Positions 11,371 through 20,584 of a stretch of 64,000 nucleotides of DNA are shown one piece after another; position 1 is the stretch's first letter; each line of letters begins with the position of its first letter. The DNA is from Adineta ricciae (Eukaryota > Rotifera > Eurotatoria > Adinetida > Adinetidae), in contig CAJNOJ010000275.1 in assembly GCA_905250025.1 (NCBI GenBank), positions 60,910-124,909 on the forward strand, in the 5' to 3' direction. Made by a program: the position numbers and the translations under genes. Under the pieces are notes generated by a model. The model was not told the origin of the DNA. It made no database searches and saw nothing but the letters and a program-made list of their open reading frames with translations.

Positions 11371-12305
11371 TATCTCTCGTTCACTTTCTCGTTGTATAGT
11401 AGATGAAATGAAACTGCTTATTAGTTTATATGCGTCACATTTTTAATACTCTGTATATTCATTATCAGTTATTAAACCTGCAAGAAAAAAAAACATGTAA
11501 ATCTCATATGTCATGAATTACTGGAGAGTGAAGTGGTTGAGGGTGAGTTTGGCATTAATTTATATAAGAAAACTAGAGCAAATAATCGGATTTTAGTTCG
11601 AAAGAACCAATTAGAATCCATTAGATTCAGATTCGTTGATTATAATAAATAACACATTTGAAAAAAAAAATTCATATATTTTTAATATAGTACTGTTTTA
11701 ATCGATGATTACTAATTTCATCGTAGCTGACTCTGATTCGATTATTTCTACTGCTTCTTTCACTCTCAAGTGAAGAAAAAGATGTAAAATATTCATTGGC
11801 CGTAATAAAGCCTCAGGGAACATTTTCGAATAAGAAAGTTGTTAAATAAGTGATGTCTCTAGTGATGCACGACTTCAGTGCAAATACTGAAAAAATATCG
11901 TCGTCAACTCACACAATTTTGTGCTCAGGTACTGACTACACTGACACAGATTCCATCGATGCTCAGTGTTTGCATCCCTGAGACTTGACAGTGTTCGAGT
12001 TACTGAAACTGCAGTTTTGTCATGCTGTTCATTTTTCGCGAACAATTATCGTCCAATAGATGTATTTAATGACCTTCTAACCATATTTTATTGATTATTT
12101 GTTAGTCTCTTGCTTATAACACTACACACGGAGTCCTTTTTTTGCTGACCAAATCAACAGTCGCTCGATTCACTTTTTCGTTCTTTCGTATATTATATGA
12201 GTCGCGTCCGAGAAAAAGAAGGAAATTTCCAATAATTACTCTCTTATTTTATTCTTTGTACCGTTTTGCATATAAATACAACCGAATTTTTGGAGAATTG
12301 CTCAT

Positions 12306-12599
12306 TAGGGGTGTTCCTTTATCTTTACTTTATCTTTATTTTACAAAAAAAAACTTTATTTTTTTTATTTATAAAGTAAAGAAAAAAGAAACATATCTAA
12401 TTTTTCAGCCAAGTGTTAGATTGTATGTTAAGTCACAAAATGGACATAATCTTAGGTAAAGTATAACAGCCTGTGTCACGAAATAACTCCCTGTTAATTT
12501 AATTTGTGGATATCAAAGAATTTATTGTGTTTTATCATAAATCGTAAAAAATTCTTTATTCTTTATTTAAAGAAAACTAAAGATGAAGTTACACCCCTA
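12306..12599. mobile_element. hAT-like MITE with 8-bp target duplication
   Basis: The ends TAGGGGTGT...ACACCCCTA are inverted, with TTTATCTTTA-like sequence continuing the similarity inside. Directly outside lie TTGCTCAT (12298-12305) and TTGCACAT (12600-12607), an 8-bp duplication matching at 7 of 8 positions, as made by hAT transposases. The 294-bp interior is AT-rich and non-coding. Confidence 0.75.
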
Positions 12600-12607
12600 T
12601 TGCACAT

Positions 12608-13300
12608 GTCGCTTGAAGAAACTAGTACAAAAGATAGTACCAACTCACTCAGTGGATTGCGTTCGCTGAATGATAAGTAGGATAAATACAATGCATCGAG
12701 TTGTATGCATAACTGAATAAATGAATAACTCAAAAACTTCAATTGCGCAAGTGTGATAGTTCAATAGCTAAAGTAGTCAGGACGGCCAGATCAAAAAATT
12801 GAAAATCAGACAATTTCTTCTACAGATGAGAAACAAATGAGGAGATGTATTTTTGTTAATGCTATTATTCACTAACCCATAGACATAATTTTCATTCATT
12901 TATAACTCAGTTGTACAGTTTTGTAGCAGCAGAAAAAGTCATATGACTATCAACTTATGGTTTAGCTAGTATCGAATATGAAGAAAGAAGTCTGGAAGCT
13001 CAAAATTTCCACAGAACTGAAAATTCATTCACGAATACTTGGTAACCAGTGTTTTATCGAGGTTTTAGTTTCCGGGTGAGCAACCACCATGCCCGAGTGG
13101 GCAAGCAAAATTTCTGAAAAAATCTATTCTAGAAAATATTTTATGACATGGTGAAGAACAAACTTTTATTTATCTAATTTCATTATACAACTAAATCCGT
13201 CTCTTCGAGGAGGTGGAGAATCTCAAATTATTACCAGTTTTCGCGAACATCTCTTTGTTAATACTTCAGACTATGTTAGAACTCATTCTGCTAGTTTGGT
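12608..13300. other. intergenic, nothing recognised
   Basis: AT-rich, no sustained open frame, no clear repeat. Confidence 0.45.
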
Positions 13301-13321
13301 CTTAGTGGAAACTGTCGTCCC

Positions 13322-13920
13322 ATATCGTACTTCAGATATTTATTTCTCTATCAAAATTTCCAAATCTATTCTAATCCAAAGCATTCGACAGTACTTGTCT
13401 ATCTATATCTTCTAAATCATGCAGACATCCAGATATCAGACATTTACTTCTGTGTGAAAATTTCAAATTTTTATTATTCTGCAAGTGCTTCGACGGTAAT
13501 TGTCTATCTGTGTGCTTCTGAACTGTGCAGATATCCGGATATCAGATATTTACTTTTGTATGGAAATTTGAAATTTTTATTCTCATGTAAAGAGTTCGAT
13601 AGTAATTGTCTATGTAGATGTCTGAAAGCTGGGCAAATATAAGATATTGACTTTTCGCTGAATGTGCCTAAGCGAGAACGGCTGGTGAGGGATATCATAG
13701 GTAATGTCATACATTATATGGTGTATATTATCCATTGAAATGTGATTTGCAAACTCGTCACTTCAAAATTTTCAGAGAAAAGTAAATATCTCATATCTGC
13801 TGAGTTTCTACCTTTTTCTAGGCATGGATGACAGACTATCATTGATTTCTTCAGTATCAGTTGGAATTTGAAATTTTCGCACACAAGTAAATATCTGATA
13901 TCTGATACTTTGAATGAGTA
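13322..13920. repeat. degenerate ~105-bp repeats in direct and inverted copies
   Basis: Three to four diverged direct copies with period about 105 bp run from 13322 to about 13660 (core CAGATATCAGATATTTACTT then GAAATTTGAAATTTTTATT). Two inverted copies follow at about 13755-13825 and 13855-13915 (core AAGTAAATATCTGATATCTG). The whole could fold into a long imperfect hairpin. No coding sequence is present. Confidence 0.65.
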
Positions 13921-14018
13921 TAACTAAACCAGTTATAGTTTTCAAACAATATCAGAAATTTTAGAATATCTCACTTCAAATAAATAACCTCAGAGAATAT
14001 GAATTTTTAAAAATTTTC

Positions 14019-14887
14019 ATGACTCCTGAGTATGAAAATTTTAGAACGTTATTTTTGAAAACTGGTAATAATTTGAGATTTTCCACTCCATGTAATTTGA
14101 CTAATGATGAAACCATTTATTTGTGGTATCATCATAATGTTTCACTTGTTCAACCATCTGCACGGACAGTTGTCAAAGTACAAATGCGTAAAGCAAATAG
14201 TTTGCTCTTCTTTTTTGGTGGACAATTTTTGGGCGTATTTGACAACGCTGAACATGCTCAAAGCACTATTACACATGGCGTCACACTTGATCTTTCACAA
14301 TTTCTTCCTAATCAACAATATCTTTTCGAGATTCTCTCAGTTCCACTTGGAATTGACAATTTTAACATAGGGCCAGGCAGTTTCGGATACAAAGGTATTG
14401 TAGGGGATATCTTTCTAGATGAACAATCATTAAGCGGCAGAGTTTGGGAACATCAAAAGGGCTTAGTTGGTGAAACTCGCCAGATTTATACCGAACAAGG
14501 TTCCAAATCGGTCGAATGGAATTCTGGATGGACAATGGCTATTAATAAGTCGATCACCTGGTTTCAGACTCATTTCGATCTCGACCATCTGGCGCGAAAA
14601 GATCTCAATGCTAATCCAGTCTTACTCGATGCACTCGGCCTCAATCGTGGACATGCCTTTATCAACGGAAACGATATTGGCCCTTACTGGTTGATTCAAG
14701 GTAGGTGTTCTGATCTACCATGTTGCTATCTACAAGCTCAGGTCAATTGCTGCAACCAACGCCACGCTACTATCATATTCCATCCGATTGGTTGATTTCT
14801 GAAAACAATCTACTCACAGTTTTCGATGACATGGGTGTACCATCGCCTGGATCCGTCGGTCTAGTTCAACGCGTCATTATTTCTTAG
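14019..14887 (+). pseudogene. GH35 beta-galactosidase, C-terminal part only
   Basis: From about 14075 the frame matches the C-terminal galactose-binding jelly-roll domains of plant-type GH35 beta-galactosidases: TIYLWYHHNVSL, then GGQFLGVFDN, SITWFQTHFD, and the diagnostic GLNRGHAFINGNDIGPYWLI. The catalytic TIM barrel, normally several hundred residues upstream, is absent; upstream is repeat DNA. Near 14740 the frame must change to reach RYYHIPSDWL (homologous to RWYHVPRSWL in plants) and the stop at 14887. A short intron from 14701 (GTAGGT...CTCAG) or a one-base deletion would explain this. The plant-like architecture suggests horizontal origin, and loss of the catalytic domain makes it a fragment. 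Confidence 0.75.
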
Positions 14888-16050
14888 TCTATATCATTGC
14901 GTTTTATCCATCTGTTTTTACATGAATATGTAATAAATATGGAGAAAAGCCAGTATATTTCATGTTCTTTTTGAAAACTGGCTCGTATCGTTTGTGATAA
15001 GAAAAATTATGCGAGCGAAGTCATGTCTCTGTCAGAGTAAGTGCTGTAAATAGACATAACGATACCTTCTCCATATTCCTATGTGATAAATAACAATCAA
15101 ACATTGAATAGTTTTGATAGGAACATTGTATGAACACTTTGATGGTGATTTCGCCTACCGAAGAGCAACTCTCTAGTTTGACAAATAAGTGCATAGAAAA
15201 GCGTTTTACTGTACTTTTTTCATAGACCGTAAGTTAAACTTATATATATATATGACTTCGGTAAACGTCAAACTGTATGACAGAATTAGACAACTTCTGT
15301 TTCTTATGATTATCTGATATACAATGCGTATTCTATTAGATATTTTCAGTCATTTTGTTGTTGTTTTTCTTCATTATATATAAAACTTTGATTTACTTAG
15401 AAAATCGTTTACATATTACTCGTGCAGATTTTCTATCCTCTCTAAACATATCTTGCTATATATGTAAGAATGAGTATAAAAGGAACGTCACGGACAATTC
15501 AAAATTTCATTGTATACATTAGATTGTGCGCGAATGGAAAACAAAAGTATCGTGGAAGGAAAATAAGCATATTTTAATGAGTTTTTCTGATACTATTTGT
15601 CGGATTGTTAAAAGTACTCATTAAAAATGTTCTCAAACCAAGAGTTTTCAACGTATATTTTAAATGATACATCTTAATAAGTATAAAAATACCTTAATTC
15701 ATAAGCGGGTTTAATATCCAAATACTAATTATTCTTTTTTTTAATAGTACGTATAAATAGAGATGGGAATCACAGAGGAACAAAATTAACAATACAATAT
15801 TTCTAGATATTTTTATTTTCTTGTGCTCTAAGAAGACGTAATTAGTTTCTAAAACATTATTATAAAACGATGTGGTTGTGAATTATAGTTTAGACATATA
15901 ATATTCTTTCAAGGAATGATTAAATATTAAGAGAAAACGTACAATATCGCATAAATATATCGAACAAAAAAGCCAACAATAGATACACTGGATTACATAT
16001 TACAACATACAGAACTAAAAACTTTGTATTATTTCGACATGTAAGAATAA
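14888..16050. other. intergenic, nothing recognised
   Basis: Very AT-rich, with a short TA run near 15241 and no sustained coding frame. Confidence 0.45.
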
Positions 16051-17274
16051 TTATTTGCATAAAAAAATGTTCTTCACTTCTTTTCGAAATGTTTTTGATA
16101 CGATTAATTTACTATATAATCCAATACAATATGGTATATAACTAAAGAATACGCATATATATTGAATTGAAAACTTTGCTAGTATTTTATCATAAGTTTT
16201 CATATCATATTGAGTAATCTGTTGATATAATCTCGATGCTGTCAATGGATACGTACATAAAACATAAATTCCAATATCGATCAAAATAATACGAACTAAT
16301 TGACGATCTTTTGCATGAACTGCTTGTAAATTACGATGATTGACAAAGTTTATTCCAGATGATTGAGGAGCAATTCTTTTATAATTTAATTTTCGAACAT
16401 TTCTTATTGCTAAAATACCTAAACCTGTCATAATTGATGGAATAATGATACTTTTCACCAGCATATAATAATTTAAAACAGTAAGATATGTAAAAGATAA
16501 TGAAAAACAAAGTAAAAAATTGGTTCCAAATTTAACAACGTTCATTAACATTAATGTATGAATATGAAGTACAAAGCAGAATAATGTTACATATATAATA
16601 CTAATATAAGCAAGACGAGATGTACTTCGTTGTCTTGTTAATGTATTCTGTGATGTAATTAGAATCCGATCAATAGATGCCAGAATTAAACAACTAGGAT
16701 TCAGAACATCTAAAACGTATGTCATATACATAGAAAATCGACAGAGACCTAATGTATTTGTAATATATGATACGTTATAACCAAAAGATAACACCGATGG
16801 TAAGATAATTGTAATAATATATGTAATATTAAAAATTTGAAATGCTATCATATAGATTGAACATGGACTTTTACGAAGTGTTGCTTTGCTGAATACGAGC
16901 CAACATAATATACAACCGATAAGACCTAAAGTTATAATAATTGGTCCACCATATTGAAACAGATATNGACCTAATGTATTTGTAATATATGATACGTTAT
17001 AACCAAAAGATAACACCGATGGTAAGATAATTGTAATAATATATGTAATATTAAAAATTTGAAATGCTATCATATAGATTGAACATGGGCTTTTACGAAG
17101 TGTTGCTTTGCTGAATACGAGCCAACATAATATACAACCGATAAGACCTGAAGTTATAAGAATTGGTCCACCATATTGAAATAGATATCTTTGCGTTTGT
17201 AATAAAGCAATTGTGAATGAGCTCAGCGCAAACGATGAAGACATGACTATAAGATTAAAAAAATGAATAACCAA
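16051..17274 (-). CDS. rhodopsin-like 7TM receptor with duplicated N-terminal third
   Basis: The frame encodes a class A-like receptor: TM1 LIGCILCWLVFSKATLRKSP, TM3 end ASIDRILITSQN (DRI for DRY), a basic third intracellular loop (RNVRKLNYKRI) and a C-terminus KTFRKEVKNIF. A single N at 16967 separates two nearly identical copies of the first ~75 residues (about 221 bp restarted). A real protein would have one copy, about 320 residues, starting at or just after MSSSFALSS near 17243. The duplication is most likely an assembly join of two alleles, since they differ by a few substitutions. Downstream of the join the gene reads as intact. Confidence 0.8.
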   Translation of the reverse strand: MVIHFFNLIVMSSSFALSSFTIALLQTQRYLFQYGGPILITSGLIGCILCWLVFSKATLRKSPCSIYMIAFQIFNITYIITIILPSVLSFGYNVSYITNTLGXYLFQYGGPIIITLGLIGCILCWLVFSKATLRKSPCSIYMIAFQIFNITYIITIILPSVLSFGYNVSYITNTLGLCRFSMYMTYVLDVLNPSCLILASIDRILITSQNTLTRQRSTSRLAYISIIYVTLFCFVLHIHTLMLMNVVKFGTNFLLCFSLSFTYLTVLNYYMLVKSIIIPSIMTGLGILAIRNVRKLNYKRIAPQSSGINFVNHRNLQAVHAKDRQLVRIILIDIGIYVLCTYPLTASRLYQQITQYDMKTYDKILAKFSIQYICVFFSYIPYCIGLYSKLIVSKTFRKEVKNIFLCK

Positions 17275-17750
17275 CAGTTAATGAAAAATTTATTTATCTA
17301 TATTGCTTTCTGGAAAATAGAAAAAAATCTATGGGCTAGACTAAATATTTCATTATTAGGGTAATTAACTTTCGGTTCTATTTGCATCTCTAAAGCTATA
17401 TCTTATAATCTTGCTGTATTAATGGTGTTTATAGACTTTAATTAGCGAGGAGAGATTCTTTTGCACACGAAACAAATGATTGAATAGATATCAATAAAAA
17501 AACAGTCAACAAATTTCTATGATATAAAGATAATTCAATACTAAAAAGATGTAACACTGGTTTATATTTTATTCTAAATATTCTATACATCAAAAGAAAC
17601 AACAGCCAGGATCAAAGAAAAAAACATGTAAATATAAAATTTATTTGAAAACTAATAATTCTATCTATCATAAGACTCTGTAATACGTGACAAACAGAAT
17701 GTTCTTAAAATAATCTCATTTTTCTTAGATACATTAATTTAACAAATTAA

Positions 17751-17904
17751 CCCTTTGAGGCCGGAGTTTTTTTCTCTGTATTTCATCAAAAATCAATCAG
17801 CATTTCTATTTTCTAAAAAAAAACTTTGTGAAAATGTGTGTTCAGAGATTTTTAAAATATAATAATCACCATGGTCCCTTAATGGGCCAACCGTCCCCGA
17901 AGGG
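17751..17904. mobile_element. piggyBac-like MITE flanked by TTAA
   Basis: The 154-bp element begins CCCTTTGAGGCCGGAG and ends with the inverted counterpart (reverse complement CCCTTCGGGGACGG). TTAA lies on both sides (17747-17750 and 17905-17908). CCC...GGG ends in TTAA are the piggyBac signature. The interior is non-coding. Confidence 0.65.
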
Positions 17905-18014
17905 TTAAAGTGCATATCCACCAAAATTGACATCATTATTATATAGTATATATTTGTAGTTTTAATGACTGATTCTCTATATAAATCTCCTGTAATATAC
18001 TCAATATCACAGGG

Positions 18015-18105
18015 AGTAGCTGCCTAATTCGACTTATAATGTAAGTGACCAATTCCTAGCACACTTAGGAATAGAAATAGATTTAGTTTTACTTATACCT
18101 ACATG
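18015..18105 (+). repeat. dispersed repeat M1, second copy
   Basis: Nearly identical to 3287-3376 and 46977-47064. It is followed at once by the telomere-like tract CCCCCACCCTCACCC (18106-18120). Confidence 0.85.
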
Positions 18106-18120
18106 CCCCCACCCTCACCC

Positions 18121-18436
18121 AAATCAAAGCAGGACTCGAACCTACATCTTCCGATATCCGGTCGGCTATTTTACCAGTTATAGTATTTGATTTTCTCCTT
18201 TGCTAGTTAATAACAACATATCAAAATTAAGAATAGATTCAAGATCTAAAGTTCAGGACATAAACGATCAAATGATTACCTACGTTGTTACGACCTTGTT
18301 GCGAATACAGATCTTAGTTCTTTTGTGATGAAGAAATCGAAAATGTAGTAACTCTATTGTTCTGATGATTTTTATATCTTGTTTAGATATATTTCATTTA
18401 TCGTGGATTGAGAGTTCTGTTTTGCTGATCTTTTTG
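18121..18436 (-). repeat. dispersed repeat M2, inverted copy, with tRNA-like end
   Basis: Reverse complement of 46347-46661 with scattered substitutions. Its left end holds the tRNA-like sequence at 18122-18192. It lies between an M1-plus-tract unit and repeat M3. Confidence 0.85.
18122..18192 (-). ncRNA. tRNA-like sequence (SINE head or tRNA pseudogene)
   Basis: 71 nt. The seven-pair acceptor AATCAAA/TTTGATT, the T arm GTAGG-TTCGAGT-CCTGC with a perfect B box (GGTTCGAGTCC), and an A-box-like TACTATAACTGG are visible. The D stem has a mismatch, the anticodon stem pairs in four of five positions, and position 33 is C rather than T, so a working tRNA is unlikely. Confidence 0.6.
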
Positions 18437-18581
18437 GATAAGTTTTTCATATTTATCTAAGCATATTGCTGTGGATACTTTGAACATATTCGAATCTTCT
18501 GTCTTGTGGACAAAATGAAAAGATTTTCTAACTTCGTAATCCTTCTCATCCTAAGTTCAAACTCACCCTCACACACCCTCA
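18437..18581 (+). repeat. dispersed repeat M3 ending in telomere-like tract
   Basis: Matches 46662-46796 in direct orientation (TTTTGGATAA...GTTCAAACTC) and runs straight into ACCCTCACACACCCTCA (18561-18581). Confidence 0.85.
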
Positions 18582-18692
18582 AGATGCCCGAAGGAGAATA
18601 TGATTTTATTTATTAATGATCTTCTATCACTGTGTTTCTACTTGACAATTTGAATTTGAAATAAAACAAATGTTTTCTTTTACCAGCAGAAA

Positions 18693-19931
18693 TTAACAGT
18701 TCTTTCGAACTTTAGAACGTCCTTTCTTTCGATTTATATAAAGAGTAATAATCGCACCACTGATACCGCCTAAGCCAGCACCAGCAGCAGCACCAGCAGC
18801 GGCAGTAGCGATTGCACAAGGGCCTAGAACAACACCGACAGCGCCACCGAGAACAGCACCAGCTACACCCAGAGATGCTGCAGAAAGACCGCTACCAATA
18901 AGAACACTCAAGCCAGAATTATCACCACACGGTTTGCAAGGTATTGCACAATCTATTTCGTTATCATTTTTGCTACATTTGTATTTATCGCATAACTCGT
19001 GCTTGACAATTTTGTAGCCTTTTCCTACTTTCTTACAGATTCCTTTTTCATCTTCAAGTTTTTTCCAAAATTGCTGGCATTGTCCCTTTAGACCTGCTTT
19101 TTTCTCTTCTTCGGTTGCTACTTGCTCTTTTACCAATTCCAAATACACCATCATATCTTGATATCGTTTTTCTTGATTTTTTCTAAAGACTGCATATGCT
19201 TCTGTCATTAGCATTACTTGAAGTTCGAACGTTTGTTTATTATTTTCTATCTCCAAATATTGACGTCGTATCGCTTCTCTCAACAGGCAAAGTTCATTGG
19301 AGCGCACGATGAGTTCAACTTGTAGTTTTTGGCAACTTTCGCGATGCTCTGCGATAAAATAAAGCAATCGATTACGTGTTGCATCAAACGTGTCGTTATC
19401 TCCGGAATTGAATGCATCGAGGAAAATCATATTTTCCAATGAGATTGGCATCGGGTTCAACAACTTTGTAAGCAATGCCAAAAATCGCCCTTCGTACGTT
19501 GGTGATCGTTTGTTTGGTACATCGTTCAAGAGAAATATTAAAGATGTACACGGAAACTTGTAGGCTTCTTGAAGAGCTCTGAACATGATAATATCATCCG
19601 GTTGCGGTCTTCCATCCACTTGTGTCCATACAAACACAACAATCGACAGAGGATATTGTTCAAAGACTTTCATAATTTCGCGTTTGTTACGCTCGATTTG
19701 TTTTTGATTTGTTTCGATCAATCCTGGCATGTTGTATACAAGAAGATCACTCGATCCAGTATCGATTCGGTGGTAATCTACGCCAGATTTGATCCCTTCT
19801 CCTCGAGCACATGGTTTGAATATTTCATACCCAACTATCAGGTTGCCAATATAACTTTTATCGACTTCAGTATTACCCAGAATGATCAAGCCGTACTCTG
19901 GTTTTTTGTTTGGAACGCAACTTGATTCCAT
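18693..19931 (-). CDS. AIG1/GIMAP-like GTPase with degenerate P-loop
   Basis: An intact 412-residue frame. Residues 13-30 (YGLIILGNTEVDKSYIGN) align with the P-loop of AIG1/septin-type GTPases (consensus GxTGxGKS), but both internal glycines are replaced (E22, D24) while K25-S26 remain. The switch II motif reads NMPGL for DTPGL. The G domain (about 1-190) is followed by a long helical region with likely coiled coil (about 200-300) and a Cys-rich patch (CDKYKCSK, CAIPCKPCG). Residues 345-400 are a Gly/Ala-rich hydrophobic segment, then a basic tail. AIG1 proteins act at intracellular membranes, and the tail could insert there. Weak or absent GTP hydrolysis is inferred from the motif changes. 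Confidence 0.75.
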   Translation of the reverse strand: MESSCVPNKKPEYGLIILGNTEVDKSYIGNLIVGYEIFKPCARGEGIKSGVDYHRIDTGSSDLLVYNMPGLIETNQKQIERNKREIMKVFEQYPLSIVVFVWTQVDGRPQPDDIIMFRALQEAYKFPCTSLIFLLNDVPNKRSPTYEGRFLALLTKLLNPMPISLENMIFLDAFNSGDNDTFDATRNRLLYFIAEHRESCQKLQVELIVRSNELCLLREAIRRQYLEIENNKQTFELQVMLMTEAYAVFRKNQEKRYQDMMVYLELVKEQVATEEEKKAGLKGQCQQFWKKLEDEKGICKKVGKGYKIVKHELCDKYKCSKNDNEIDCAIPCKPCGDNSGLSVLIGSGLSAASLGVAGAVLGGAVGVVLGPCAIATAAAGAAAGAGLGGISGAIITLYINRKKGRSKVRKNC

Positions 19932-20584
19932 CGCTGCAACAACCGTTTTATCGAAAATTAAGATTAAATATTTTAGAAAGAATTGAAAGAAGCATCTAAT
20001 ATACGTACGTATATATGCGAGCGGGGAGATTATGTTTTATCAAGCACACAAAAAAAAACACTTTCTTTTACGACAACGGTTCGAGTTTCACTGTGAATTT
20101 CGACTTGAGAGAAAACAAAAGCTTCAACACGAGTTCTTTATGTCCACATATGAGAAGTAAAATTGACTAAGGTAAATATACTCGCGATGAAAAGAAAATG
20201 ATAAAGAGTTTTGATGAAATCAAATCTGTTTGAACAAGGCGAGTCATCGCCGAGATCAAATTTTCTCCCATCGGGTCCGGTGGGAATTTATCAGAAAGTA
20301 TTGAATTCATCACCTTCGGCGATGATACAATCTGCCAATCCGTTTCCAAAAGAAAACTTTCAAATAACTTTTATTTATGATGGAATTCATATAAGAACTT
20401 GGTAACGCTGGACTGTTAGGCGCAATATCTACGCCCCTGATGCGGGTCTGACACAATAATGATGTTCATTTTTTTCACTGGGTTCGCAAGAAAAAAACTA
20501 CTCTTTATATTTCCACTACACAATATCGCTGAACAGAAAATGTCAGCTTGTATTCAAACTTATCTTCGCTTTATTCATTGTTTT
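19932..20584. other. intergenic; one unclassified short frame
   Basis: Mostly non-coding. 20211-20405 (+) is a 64-codon frame with reasonable codon use (ends FQITFIYDGIHIRTW) that I cannot classify; the opposite strand is open too. Nothing else is seen. Confidence 0.3.

Noticed and set aside
12142-12459. 105-codon plus-strand frame
   Set aside because: It runs into the hAT-like MITE and is Phe/Lys/Tyr low complexity.
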